Shown piece after piece: positions 1 through 5,887 of a DNA stretch of 7,467 nt. The notes under the pieces were generated by a model that was not told the DNA's origin, searched no databases, and worked only from the letters and a program-made list of their open reading frames with translations. The translations under genes were made by a program, and so were the position numbers. Source of the DNA: an uncultured cyanobacterium (lineage in GTDB: Bacteria; Cyanobacteriota; Cyanobacteriia; Cyanobacteriales; Chroococcidiopsidaceae); the NCBI GenBank assembly GCA_946221495.1, contig CAMIFA010000208.1:1-7467 (forward strand), in the 5' to 3' direction. The stretch's first letter is position 1. Every line of letters begins with the position of its first letter.

Positions 1-2
1 TA

Positions 3-1412
3 TATTCCCTTATTCCGCAATTATTGAAAAAAACATTTACAAAAGATGATGTCGAATCTAGAATATTTAATGCTCAAGTTCTATCTATAGATGAGCGATT
101 TAAAAGAGCTATTAAGGGAATTGATACTCTTAATAAATCTGGAGGATTAAATATACCTGGTATTAATATTACTTTTAGTACAATCCCATACGCCCCAGAG
201 AATCAAACAAACTTTGCTGAAAAGGCTAAAAATAATCTTGATTTTGGTGGCGGATGTTTTGGTAGCTATCCTGCACAAGGGTTAAATAAAAGAAAGTTGT
301 TAGAAAAGCCAGATAATATAAAAGCTATAGTTTTTAGCCCTGAAAATTGGAATGTTAGTAATTGGTGTAATCTATTTAAAAATTTTGTTAAGAGTTTCAA
401 TATTCAAATGGAATTCATAGAATTCCGCTACTACACCCTAAGTAACATTATAGAAATTCAGAGGAAATGCCGTAATCTAGAGAACTCTGAACTAGCACTT
501 ATATTTGTACCGGATAAAGATAATTTTATATCTACACCAAAATCTGATCCATATCCCGTTCTAAAAAGAGAATTTATTAAGGTGATTCTGCCTTCTCAGG
601 CAATTGAAGAAAGTACATTAAAATCTGGATTCAATAGTAATACAGGGTATAACCTGCTGTTAAGAATTTTAGGTAAATTGGGTTATTGTCCTTGGCAGTT
701 GAAAAATATGCCTGGAAAAGCAGAAGCACAAGCTTTTCTTGGTTTGGATATTGGACGAAAAGACGGCGTTGCTGTTGGTGTTGCTGCCTGTGTTGTAAGT
801 CCACAAGGAAGAGTTATTGGTTGGTTTCCAGCTACATTTCAGGCGCATCGTGAAACTTTTGATCTCTCTGCCTTGCGTAGCATTATTTTTGAGCTAATTC
901 ACCTATACGAACAAAAAAATCAAACTCAACTTAATCATTTAATTAATCATAGAGATGGTAATTTTCAAGCAGATGAACTTGATTTGCTAGACGAATTAAC
1001 ACCGGAATTAAATGCAGCAGGAATCCAGAAAATAGATATGGTGGAAATTTTGAAGTCTGGATATCCTCGTGCTGGGCAATGGAATGAGCAAACCCAAAAA
1101 TGGGAGAATCCCAGGCGGGGTTGGGCATGGCCTATCTCTGATACTGAAGTTGCAATTATGACAACAGGACAGACAGAAATAAAAGGAGGAACTAACTTTG
1201 TTCCACGTCCGATTATCGTGCGACGGCGGCGGGGTGATACCAGAATTGGAACTTTAGCAGCGCAAGTTTATTGGCTGAGTGAAATGCACGTTGGTTCAAC
1301 TCAAACAATTCGCTTGCCGATTACAACTTATTATCCTGACAAAGCTGCTGAGTCTGCCTTAGAGGGACTGTTACCAACAGGATTACAAAGTGGTGGTAAG
1401 TTGCCTTTCTAA
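3..1412 (+). CDS. Prokaryotic Argonaute (long-A type likely), C-terminal part: linker 2, MID and catalytically intact PIWI; 5' end missing
   Basis: Guide-directed nuclease fragment. The frame is open to the left edge with no stop, so the TTG at 24 is probably not the start; residues below are numbered from it. Residues about 10-95 resemble linker 2, 98-225 the MID domain and 236-462 PIWI. The MID pocket for the guide 5'-phosphate is readable as Y177, K181, Q192 and K218, with spacings 4, 11 and 26 (4, 10 and 26 in the A. fulgidus Piwi protein). The PIWI tetrad is D242 (GLDIG), E277 (glutamate finger), D311 (HRDG) and D439 (YYPDKAA), with spacings 35, 34 and 128 against 34, 34 and 114 in Thermus thermophilus Ago. 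The hydrophobic C-terminus (KLPF) is typical of the family. An intact tetrad argues against inactive short pAgos. The N and PAZ domains, roughly 250-300 residues, would lie off the edge. DNA-guided DNA cleavage is inferred from relatives. No HIP1 sites and AT-rich DNA suggest transfer. Confidence 0.93.
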   Translation, partial: YSLIPQLLKKTFTKDDVESRIFNAQVLSIDERFKRAIKGIDTLNKSGGLNIPGINITFSTIPYAPENQTNFAEKAKNNLDFGGGCFGSYPAQGLNKRKLLEKPDNIKAIVFSPENWNVSNWCNLFKNFVKSFNIQMEFIEFRYYTLSNIIEIQRKCRNLENSELALIFVPDKDNFISTPKSDPYPVLKREFIKVILPSQAIEESTLKSGFNSNTGYNLLLRILGKLGYCPWQLKNMPGKAEAQAFLGLDIGRKDGVAVGVAACVVSPQGRVIGWFPATFQAHRETFDLSALRSIIFELIHLYEQKNQTQLNHLINHRDGNFQADELDLLDELTPELNAAGIQKIDMVEILKSGYPRAGQWNEQTQKWENPRRGWAWPISDTEVAIMTTGQTEIKGGTNFVPRPIIVRRRRGDTRIGTLAAQVYWLSEMHVGSTQTIRLPITTYYPDKAAESALEGLLPTGLQSGGKLPF

Positions 1413-1443
1413 TTGTGGCTACAGAGTGAATTAAGTTCCTTGA

Positions 1444-1468
1444 AGGGACGGGTAATATACCCATCCCT
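1444..1468. terminator. Hairpin between convergent genes, candidate bidirectional terminator
   Basis: AGGGACGGGT (1444-1453) faces ACCCATCCCT (1459-1468) across a 5-nt loop. On the minus strand the single mismatch becomes a G-U pair, so the 10-bp stem is complete there; on the plus strand it is a C-A mismatch. It lies 13 nt past the stop of the minus-strand Gly/Gln-rich gene and 31 nt past the Argonaute stop. Neither side has a clear T-tract, so termination is inferred from position and stem strength. Confidence 0.5.
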
Positions 1469-1481
1469 GAAAACGAATAGT

Positions 1482-2072
1482 TTAGTAGCCTTGATCAGCT
1501 GGATCACCATAAGGATCTTGGCTAGCAGGACGGATATTGCCGTATCCTTGCGATCGCTGTCCACCACCACCACCCATCATTTTCTTAGCCGCAATAGCTG
1601 CTATCCCAGCCATTGCTGCTTTGGCAAGGGGATTGCCAAAGACGTTACCGCCACCGCCCATGACATTACCGCCACCCATAACACCACCCGCAGCACCTAG
1701 TAACTGACCTAGCATATCTGGTTGTTGCTGGTGCATCCGACTTGTTGCTTGAGCTAGAAACTGGGGATCTTGATAGCGATCATCTATGCCGTCTTGGTTG
1801 AAATCAGGAACATCATAGTTCTGTTGCCGTACTTGCTGCTGCATCTGTTGACCAAATTGCATCCGCTCTTGGGGTGACATCCGGTTGAAGGTTTCGTATG
1901 CAGATTCTTGATATACGTCTTGGGGTACTTGCCGAGATACTTGATTATAGCGGTTGTAAACTTCTTCATCTGAGTAGCCCTCATGGGGCGAACCCTGTTC
2001 GTAGCGATTCACGAAGTCGCGATAATCATCTGCTTGTTGACCACCACCGAGTAAATTGTCTAAAAGACCCAT
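1482..2072 (-). CDS. Conserved Gly/Gln-rich hypothetical protein with calcium-loop-like motif
   Basis: 196 residues; I do not recognise an assigned function. The N-terminus MGLLDNLLGG resembles the opening of other small bacterial proteins. Residues 15-80 are polar and acidic, with a DYRDFVNRYEQG start and a helical Tyr/Gln-rich stretch ending MSPQERMQFGQQMQQQ, a pattern I associate with a widespread family of uncharacterised proteins. Residues 90-98 (D90, N92, D94, G95, D98) fit the DxNxDGxxD calcium loop of EF-hand, dockerin or thrombospondin type 3 repeats. Residues 121-170 are a Gly/Ala/Met-rich low-complexity segment containing a short hydrophobic Ala/Ile run (about 150-163), followed by a Gly/Gln/Pro tail. 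There is no signal peptide. The ATG start is supported by a strong AGGAGGG 7 nt upstream. The gene stands alone, convergent with the Argonaute and divergent from the phosphatase, so context does not indicate a role. Confidence 0.85.
   Translation of the reverse strand: MGLLDNLLGGGQQADDYRDFVNRYEQGSPHEGYSDEEVYNRYNQVSRQVPQDVYQESAYETFNRMSPQERMQFGQQMQQQVRQQNYDVPDFNQDGIDDRYQDPQFLAQATSRMHQQQPDMLGQLLGAAGGVMGGGNVMGGGGNVFGNPLAKAAMAGIAAIAAKKMMGGGGGQRSQGYGNIRPASQDPYGDPADQGY
1619..1641. repeat. Perfect 9-bp inverted repeat inside the Gly/Gln-rich gene
   Basis: CTTTGGCAA (1619-1627) and TTGCCAAAG (1633-1641) are exact reverse complements separated by GGGGA. The hairpin falls in the codons for the FGNPLAKA stretch. 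It may be a by-product of low-complexity coding, or an mRNA structure. Confidence 0.7.
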
Positions 2073-2079
2073 TTGTTGT

Positions 2080-2086
2080 CCCTCCT
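2080..2086 (-). promoter_or_regulatory. Strong Shine-Dalgarno of the Gly/Gln-rich gene
   Basis: On the minus strand AGGAGGG lies 7 nt before the ATG at 2072. It fixes that start and is the strongest ribosome binding site in the window. Confidence 0.85.
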
Positions 2087-2103
2087 AAAGCTTGTTGTCA
2101 TGT

Positions 2104-2131
2104 TAAATACATTATCTAGTCTGCTATTCAA
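2104..2131 (-). promoter_or_regulatory. Candidate sigma-70-type promoter for the Gly/Gln-rich gene
   Basis: Reading the minus strand, TTGAAT (2131-2126) and TATTTA (2109-2104) are separated by 16 bp, placing transcription start near 2097 and leaving about 25 nt of leader before the ATG. An alternative -10, GATAAT, overlaps the spacer. Matches are partial, so this is tentative. Confidence 0.3.
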
Positions 2132-2150
2132 AGGTCATCTGTCGTAAGTT

Positions 2151-2162
2151 ACTGTCAACAGT
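2151..2162. promoter_or_regulatory. Short dyad in the divergent intergenic region
   Basis: ACTGTCAACAGT is a perfect 5-bp inverted repeat around a 2-bp centre. It lies between the divergent Gly/Gln-rich and phosphatase genes, where a dimeric regulator could bind. It does not fit the cyanobacterial LexA box, and no regulator can be assigned. Confidence 0.2.
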
Positions 2163-2249
2163 TGAGATAGCTAATAGCGCTCGGGCTTAACATTAGTGAT
2201 CCTCAACCTGGTTGTATCCTTAACGAGAGACTATTAGAGAGCAACTACT

Positions 2250-2888
2250 TTGAGCTTAAAGCTATACCTACTCCGTCACGGACAAACTATTTTCAGTCGC
2301 CAAAATGCTTTCTGTGGTTCCATTGATCCAGAGCTTACCCAATCGGGTATGGAGATGGCACAGGCTTTTGCTCATGCCTATCGCACCACACCTTGGACTG
2401 CTATTTTTTGTAGTCCGATGCAACGAACTCAAGCAACTGCAAAGCCACTCTGCGAAGCACTAGGAATGCAGTTGCAACTGCGGGATGGGTTGAAGGAAAT
2501 TAACTATGGCAAATGGGAAGGGCAATCGGTAGAAACGGTCAGCCAAGATTATCATGATGACTATATTCGCTGGCTAGCTGATCCGGCGTGGTATCCACCG
2601 ACAGGCGGGGAATTAGCAGTGGCGATCGCCGCGCGGGCGATGTTGGTAATTGAAGAAATTAGGCAGCATTACAACGAAGGTAATGTGTTAATTGTTTCCC
2701 ACAAAGCAACCATCCGCATTATGATGTGTAGTCTATTAGGTATTGATGTTGGGCGCTTCCGCTATCGTTTGGGCTGCCCAGTTGGTTCTGTTAGTATTGT
2801 AGAATTTGGCTCACACGGACCTTTGCTTCACGCATTAGCCGATCGCACTCATTTAGATGAGCGTCTGCGTTCATTACCGGGAACTTGA
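2250..2888 (+). CDS. Histidine phosphatase family protein (phosphoglycerate mutase-like superfamily)
   Basis: 212 residues, the usual size for single-domain cytoplasmic members of the branch-1 histidine phosphatase superfamily. The signature LLRHGQT is at 7-13, with nucleophile H10 and phosphate-binding R9. R59 in SPMQRTQATA, acid E83 in KEINYGKWEG, and the second histidine H151 in VSHKATIR complete the pocket. The superfamily transfers or hydrolyses phosphate through a phosphohistidine. Members include cofactor-dependent phosphoglycerate mutase, alpha-ribazole phosphatase and broad phosphatases, and the substrate cannot be read from this sequence. The length is shorter than true dPGM (about 230-250 residues), which favours a phosphatase. 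The TTG start is forced: an in-frame TAG lies at 2235-2237, and the RHG motif needs this N-terminus. The ribosome site is weak (GAGAG at 2237-2241). The gene is monocistronic, and its stop lies inside the hairpin shared with the CHAT gene. Confidence 0.9.
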   Translation: MSLKLYLLRHGQTIFSRQNAFCGSIDPELTQSGMEMAQAFAHAYRTTPWTAIFCSPMQRTQATAKPLCEALGMQLQLRDGLKEINYGKWEGQSVETVSQDYHDDYIRWLADPAWYPPTGGELAVAIAARAMLVIEEIRQHYNEGNVLIVSHKATIRIMMCSLLGIDVGRFRYRLGCPVGSVSIVEFGSHGPLLHALADRTHLDERLRSLPGT

Positions 2889-2918
2889 GTAGATACTGCT
2901 CCTTTAATTTTCTACTCA
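2886..2918. terminator. Hairpin holding both stop codons of the convergent phosphatase and CHAT genes
   Basis: TGAGTAGA (2886-2893) and TCTACTCA (2911-2918) are exact reverse complements over 8 bp around a 17-nt loop that contains short T-runs. The left arm begins with the phosphatase TGA stop, and the right arm contains the CHAT gene stop (2912-2914, TAG on the minus strand). Only 23 bp separate the two genes. It is a candidate bidirectional terminator, but the stem is AT-balanced and no long T-tract follows. Confidence 0.5.
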
Positions 2919-4834
2919 GCTTCACCAATAAGCGTAAATGCTGCCCAATTTCTAGGGAGGCTGTGTTGTTTCATAGTTGTTAGCATAGCTTTTCGTAGCG
3001 CCACAGCTTTATCAGGATTCTGCCGCATATTTTCATAAAATTGAGTCATCAGCAACTGCGTAGCATCATCTGGCACAAACCACAAAGACACAACTACATT
3101 GGAGACACCAGCAGAAATCCAGGAGCGAGACAGTCCGATAATTCCATCGCCTGTAATTCGACCTTTCCCTGTTTGACAGGCACTCATTACCACTAATTCG
3201 GCATTCAGGTTCAACTCTTCTAGGATTTCTTCAGCAGTGAGCAAGCCGTTATCTTTACCAGAGGGAGCTAGAGCAATCCAACTTCCCAATCCTCTCACGT
3301 CATCCGCTAAACCGTGAGTAGCTAGATGAATAATTCGCGCCGAAGGCAACTGTTGTTTAACTGCGGCTTTGGTTGCCTTATTGCCGATAATCGCTTGAGT
3401 ATTAAATAGAGGTGCGATCGCTTTCGCTTCTGCTTCAGAACCGGGGAGAGAATTTAACTGCTGTGGTGGTTCCCCAATTTTGCGAGAAACTGTAGGCATA
3501 GTGGGATTTCCTAGTACAAAAGTATCCTTGAAAGCAGCTTTCTTGACTTTTTGGCGTTGCTGGCGTGTCAACTCTAGTACCTGAATAGAAGGAGCAGTGA
3601 GGATGGTGTGTTTTTCAATCAGGTATTTGTCATGTGCATCTTGCAGCGCCCCGAAAGGAACTTGGAATAGAGAGGCTTGAGGGATAAAGACAACACGAGC
3701 GTTAGGATCTGTAGGCAGAAGGTCGGCGATCGGTTGGATGAGAATTTGATGCAGTTGCTTTAATGGTTTACCCCAGCTGTGGGGACTAGAGCCAAGAATA
3801 CTGCTAACTAAGTTTTCTAGGGAAGTATTCTGTTGCTGCGACAGAGGTTTGAGGTCAACAAAGCGAAATGTCACTTCACCTGTAGGTTTGATTACCCAAA
3901 TATAGAGTTCTGATTCCTTGGTTTGTTGTTTACCCTCAACTTGGACATTATCGTAAACAATCGAATATTGAACCAGAGTGGAATTTTGAGCTTTGGCAAT
4001 TTGTTTAATTTGCTCCAGCGTTGGTGGAGTAATGGTGGCTTGCTCTGTTGGGTTAGGGGATAGCCGCCTAGTCAGTAACTCCACAAAGGCTCTAGCACGC
4101 CCCCGTTCGGCAATTTCCAGTGCAGCATCGGATTTATTCTGAGCAATAAGGACTTGTTGTAAAGTGCGGTAGGTGCGAACTTGCTCCTCAAAAATTGACA
4201 CTTTGTTGGCATCATTGCTGCCTAATCCGGCTCTTAGAGATTCCCAAACCTGGATTCCGTCGCGTAGTGTTTTCTCTGCTGCTGCGAACTTGCCTTGTTT
4301 GTAGAGAGCAGCTCCTAGATTATTCAGATCTGTCCCCTCACTTGGGCGGTCTTTAATCTCCCGTGCGATCGCCAAATGCTGCTCCTGGTACTCAATTGCG
4401 CGTGAATAGTCGCCCAGGGAATAGTAAGCATTTCCCAGACTGCCCAGAGCGTTACCCTCGCCTTGGCGGTCTTTAATCTTGCGTGCGATCGCCAAATTCT
4501 GCTCGTAGTAATCAATCGCGCGTGAATAGTCGCCCAGGGAAAAGTAAGCAACTCCCAGATTGCCCAGCGCCGCCCCCTCCCCGTAGCGGTCTTTAATCTC
4601 TCGGTAGATAGTCAATGCCTGTTGCCAAGATTGTAAAGCTGCCTCAAATTGACTGGTTTGAGCCTGCTCAATACCTTGTTGATTCAGGCGATCTGCTTCC
4701 ACTTTACGAGCATCTGGGGTTTGCGCCAACGCTTGTGGCGCTCTTAATGGCGCTGGAAAATTGAAAGGAAAAGGTATCGAGACGGCGGCAAGAAGGGTGA
4801 TGAGCGCAGTGAGGCTGATTCGTTGAAGTTGCAT
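2912..4834 (-). CDS. Exported TPR-repeat CHAT-domain protein (caspase-like putative protease)
   Basis: 640 residues from the ATG at 4834. A TTG at 4852 would add six residues and is possible; an in-frame stop at 4865-4867 bars anything longer. Neither start has a good ribosome site; ATG is preferred because it gives a compact signal peptide. Numbering is from the ATG. Residues 1-38 are a signal sequence with probable cleavage after AQALA. About 47-190 hold three to four TPR units, two near-identical. About 260 onward is a CHAT domain (caspase HetF associated with TPRs) with catalytic H507 in HLATHG and C553 in MSACQTG. The dyad is intact, so peptidase activity is plausible but unproven, as are target and trigger. 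The signal peptide suggests action in the periplasm or outside. Such proteins are abundant in cyanobacteria. The gene stands alone, divergent from the toxin-antitoxin pair, with no visible substrate gene beside it. Confidence 0.92.
   Translation of the reverse strand: MQLQRISLTALITLLAAVSIPFPFNFPAPLRAPQALAQTPDARKVEADRLNQQGIEQAQTSQFEAALQSWQQALTIYREIKDRYGEGAALGNLGVAYFSLGDYSRAIDYYEQNLAIARKIKDRQGEGNALGSLGNAYYSLGDYSRAIEYQEQHLAIAREIKDRPSEGTDLNNLGAALYKQGKFAAAEKTLRDGIQVWESLRAGLGSNDANKVSIFEEQVRTYRTLQQVLIAQNKSDAALEIAERGRARAFVELLTRRLSPNPTEQATITPPTLEQIKQIAKAQNSTLVQYSIVYDNVQVEGKQQTKESELYIWVIKPTGEVTFRFVDLKPLSQQQNTSLENLVSSILGSSPHSWGKPLKQLHQILIQPIADLLPTDPNARVVFIPQASLFQVPFGALQDAHDKYLIEKHTILTAPSIQVLELTRQQRQKVKKAAFKDTFVLGNPTMPTVSRKIGEPPQQLNSLPGSEAEAKAIAPLFNTQAIIGNKATKAAVKQQLPSARIIHLATHGLADDVRGLGSWIALAPSGKDNGLLTAEEILEELNLNAELVVMSACQTGKGRITGDGIIGLSRSWISAGVSNVVVSLWFVPDDATQLLMTQFYENMRQNPDKAVALRKAMLTTMKQHSLPRNWAAFTLIGEAE
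4351..4590 (-). repeat. Two 120-bp tandem repeats encoding TPR units
   Basis: Units 4351-4470 and 4471-4590 differ at 19 of 120 positions by my count (about 84% identical). A third, diverged unit starts at 4591. Each encodes 40 residues with the core YSLGDYSRAI and the linker IKDR. The 120-bp period equals a 34-residue TPR plus a 6-residue linker. Each of the two units also has a HIP1 octamer in the same place (4365 and 4485), so the copies arose by duplication that included the site, or conversion keeps them alike. Confidence 0.9.
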
Positions 4835-5130
4835 GGCTGTCAATGAAGGCAAGGCTTGACTAAATTATTTAATAAAAATAATCAACTTGGACGAACATAA
4901 TTCCGGTTATTGCTACGATTGGGCTGCTGCAACTTGCAAGGGCTATGATGCCTTTCGTCGGTTCGCTCCGCGACCATCGCAATTACGTGAAGGTGGAAAA
5001 GCGCGATCGCTATTCTCCCAAACATTCCTCAACAAAAAATGCCAAACTTCAAGCTATGAATGCGATCAAATTTTATATGCGATGCCAAAGTTAGGATCGC
5101 TCTTTGACCACAACGATCTGGGAGTGGAGC
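4835..5130. other. Divergent intergenic region between the CHAT gene and the toxin-antitoxin pair
   Basis: No convincing gene is seen. The left end (4861-4885) is very AT-rich and is probably the CHAT promoter zone. One HIP1 site lies at 5003-5010. A possible promoter for the antitoxin is TTCAAG (5048-5053), 18 bp, TTTATA (5072-5077). The heptamer ATGCGAT occurs at 5060-5066 and 5077-5083, straddling that -10 at a 17-bp offset, which could be an autoregulatory site. An open frame across 4887-5186 has no coding character. Confidence 0.4.
5121..5124 (+). promoter_or_regulatory. Ribosome binding site that sets the antitoxin start
   Basis: GGAG lies 6 nt before the ATG at 5131, with a second GGAG (5126-5129) directly before it. 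The upstream TTG at 5104 has no such site, so translation should begin at 5131. Confidence 0.7.
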
Positions 5131-5397
5131 ATGAAGCACGTAGAAGCGCGGGAATTCAAGGAGCGATCGCTCGATTATTTGACTAGCAACGAACCGCTAG
5201 CGATCGAGCATGAGGGCGAGATCATAGGATTCTATTACCCAAAGAAGCGGACGAAGCAAGAAGAACTGGAACGTACTATTGATCGCCTGCACCAAGCAGT
5301 ACAGCAGGCATTAGCTGAAACTGGTATGACTGAAGACGAATTTGCCGATCTTTTCGACCTAAGCAAGCCGTTTCCCTATGATGATGCTGATAGTTGA
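5131..5397 (+). CDS. Phd/YefM-like type II antitoxin
   Basis: 88 residues from the ATG at 5131; extension to TTG 5104 is possible but unlikely. The N-terminal 38 residues (EAREFKERSLDYL, then EPLAIEHEGEIIGFYYP) match the Phd/YefM antitoxin fold: a helix reading AREFK, then a beta-hairpin with the pattern E-G-x-x-I-G-F. In this family that part dimerises and binds operator DNA to repress its own operon. Residues 41-65 are a charged helix, and 66-88 an acidic tail (EDEFADLFDL ... YDDADS) suited to wrapping a nuclease toxin. It overlaps the downstream PIN gene by 14 bp from ATG 5384, the usual antitoxin-first, translationally coupled arrangement. Its frame is intact although the toxin frame is broken. 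A HIP1 octamer inside the palindrome GAGCGATCGCTC (5161-5172) encodes residues 11-14. Family assignment rests on motif and context. Confidence 0.8.
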   Translation: MKHVEAREFKERSLDYLTSNEPLAIEHEGEIIGFYYPKKRTKQEELERTIDRLHQAVQQALAETGMTEDEFADLFDLSKPFPYDDADS

Positions 5398-5816
5398 CAC
5401 TAACATTTTGGTGGGGGAACTGCTGCGAGAAAGGGGACAGGAATTAATCCAAAATCCTGCCCTCACCCTATATGCAACTGAGCGAATTTTAGATGAAACT
5501 CAGTACGAGTTAAGACGAAGGATGGCGGCAAGAGTGAGGCGAGGTGGACTCACTGAAGCGACAGCGCAGCAGATTCTAGAGCCGGCAATGCGTCTAATTG
5601 AAACTAGCATCGTTGTGGTTGCCCAATCAAAACAGTCACTTGGAAACAACAGCTAGAAATCGCATTTCCAGAGATCCCGATGATTGGTATACAGTGGCTT
5701 TGGCATTGGTAATGAATGCGGCAATTTGGACTTCTGATTGTGATTTCTTAGGCTGCGGTTGTCCGACTTGGACGACAGAAACTTTACTGATTCAACTGAC
5801 GACATCTGAACGCTGA
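5384..5816 (+). pseudogene. PIN-domain toxin (VapC-like ribonuclease) split by a +1 frameshift
   Basis: The first frame starts in a run of three ATGs (5378, 5381, 5384); 5384 gives the usual MLIVDTN opening. It reads to about 5620, then to a TAG at 5654-5656. The rest of the domain continues in another frame to the TGA at 5814-5816. Removing one base near 5619-5620 in GTGGTTGCCC joins them into a 143-residue protein, normal PIN length. The acidic residues would be D5, E38 (or E33), D99/D100 in RDPDDW and D118/D120 in IWTSDCDF, with the conserved GCGCPTWTTETLL end. PIN toxins are Mg-dependent RNases neutralised by the partner antitoxin. The first-frame product (90 residues from ATG 5384) lacks the C-terminal acidic residues and should be inactive. 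The cause may be a true mutation, programmed frameshifting or an assembly error. The downstream half is well preserved, so any loss is recent. Confidence 0.85.
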
Positions 5817-5835
5817 AGGCTATCAATTGAAATCT

Positions 5836-5887
5836 GCACTGGCGGTTTTTATTTGGATAGTGGATTTCAGCCGCCAGCGCATTTTTT
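5836..5887 (+). terminator. Rho-independent terminator of the toxin-antitoxin operon
   Basis: CTGGCGG (5839-5845) pairs with CCGCCAG (5871-5877), extended by GC/GC beyond one A-C mismatch, around a 25-nt loop. A run of six T at 5882-5887 follows. The GC-rich stem plus T-tract is the classic form. It sits 20 nt after the toxin's last stop, and the T-tract overlaps the stop codon of the convergent pfkA. An alternative GAAATC/GATTTC pairing (5829-5834 with 5863-5868) competes with it. Confidence 0.8.

Noticed and set aside
943..1128. Minus-strand open frame of 61 codons inside the Argonaute gene
   Set aside because: Antisense to the PIWI catalytic region, with no recognisable motif or ribosome site.
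1413..1700. Plus-strand open frame of 95 codons directly after the Argonaute stop
   Set aside because: Mostly antisense to the Gly/Gln-rich gene; the Thr/His-rich translation is the complement of glycine codons.
1784..2119. Open frames on both strands (1784-1984 minus, 1898-2119 plus) over the Gly/Gln-rich gene
   Set aside because: Out-of-frame shadows of a gene that has a strong ribosome site and family-like sequence.
2151..2162. ACTGTCAACAGT as a LexA/SOS box
   Set aside because: It does not match the GTAC-type half-sites of the cyanobacterial LexA site; kept only as an unassigned dyad.
4324..4551. 75-codon minus-strand frame with internal repeats
   Set aside because: The repeats are the 120-bp TPR DNA repeats read in the wrong frame.
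4887..5186. 99-codon plus-strand frame upstream of the antitoxin
   Set aside because: TTG start without a ribosome site, no family resemblance, and it overlaps the antitoxin start in another frame.
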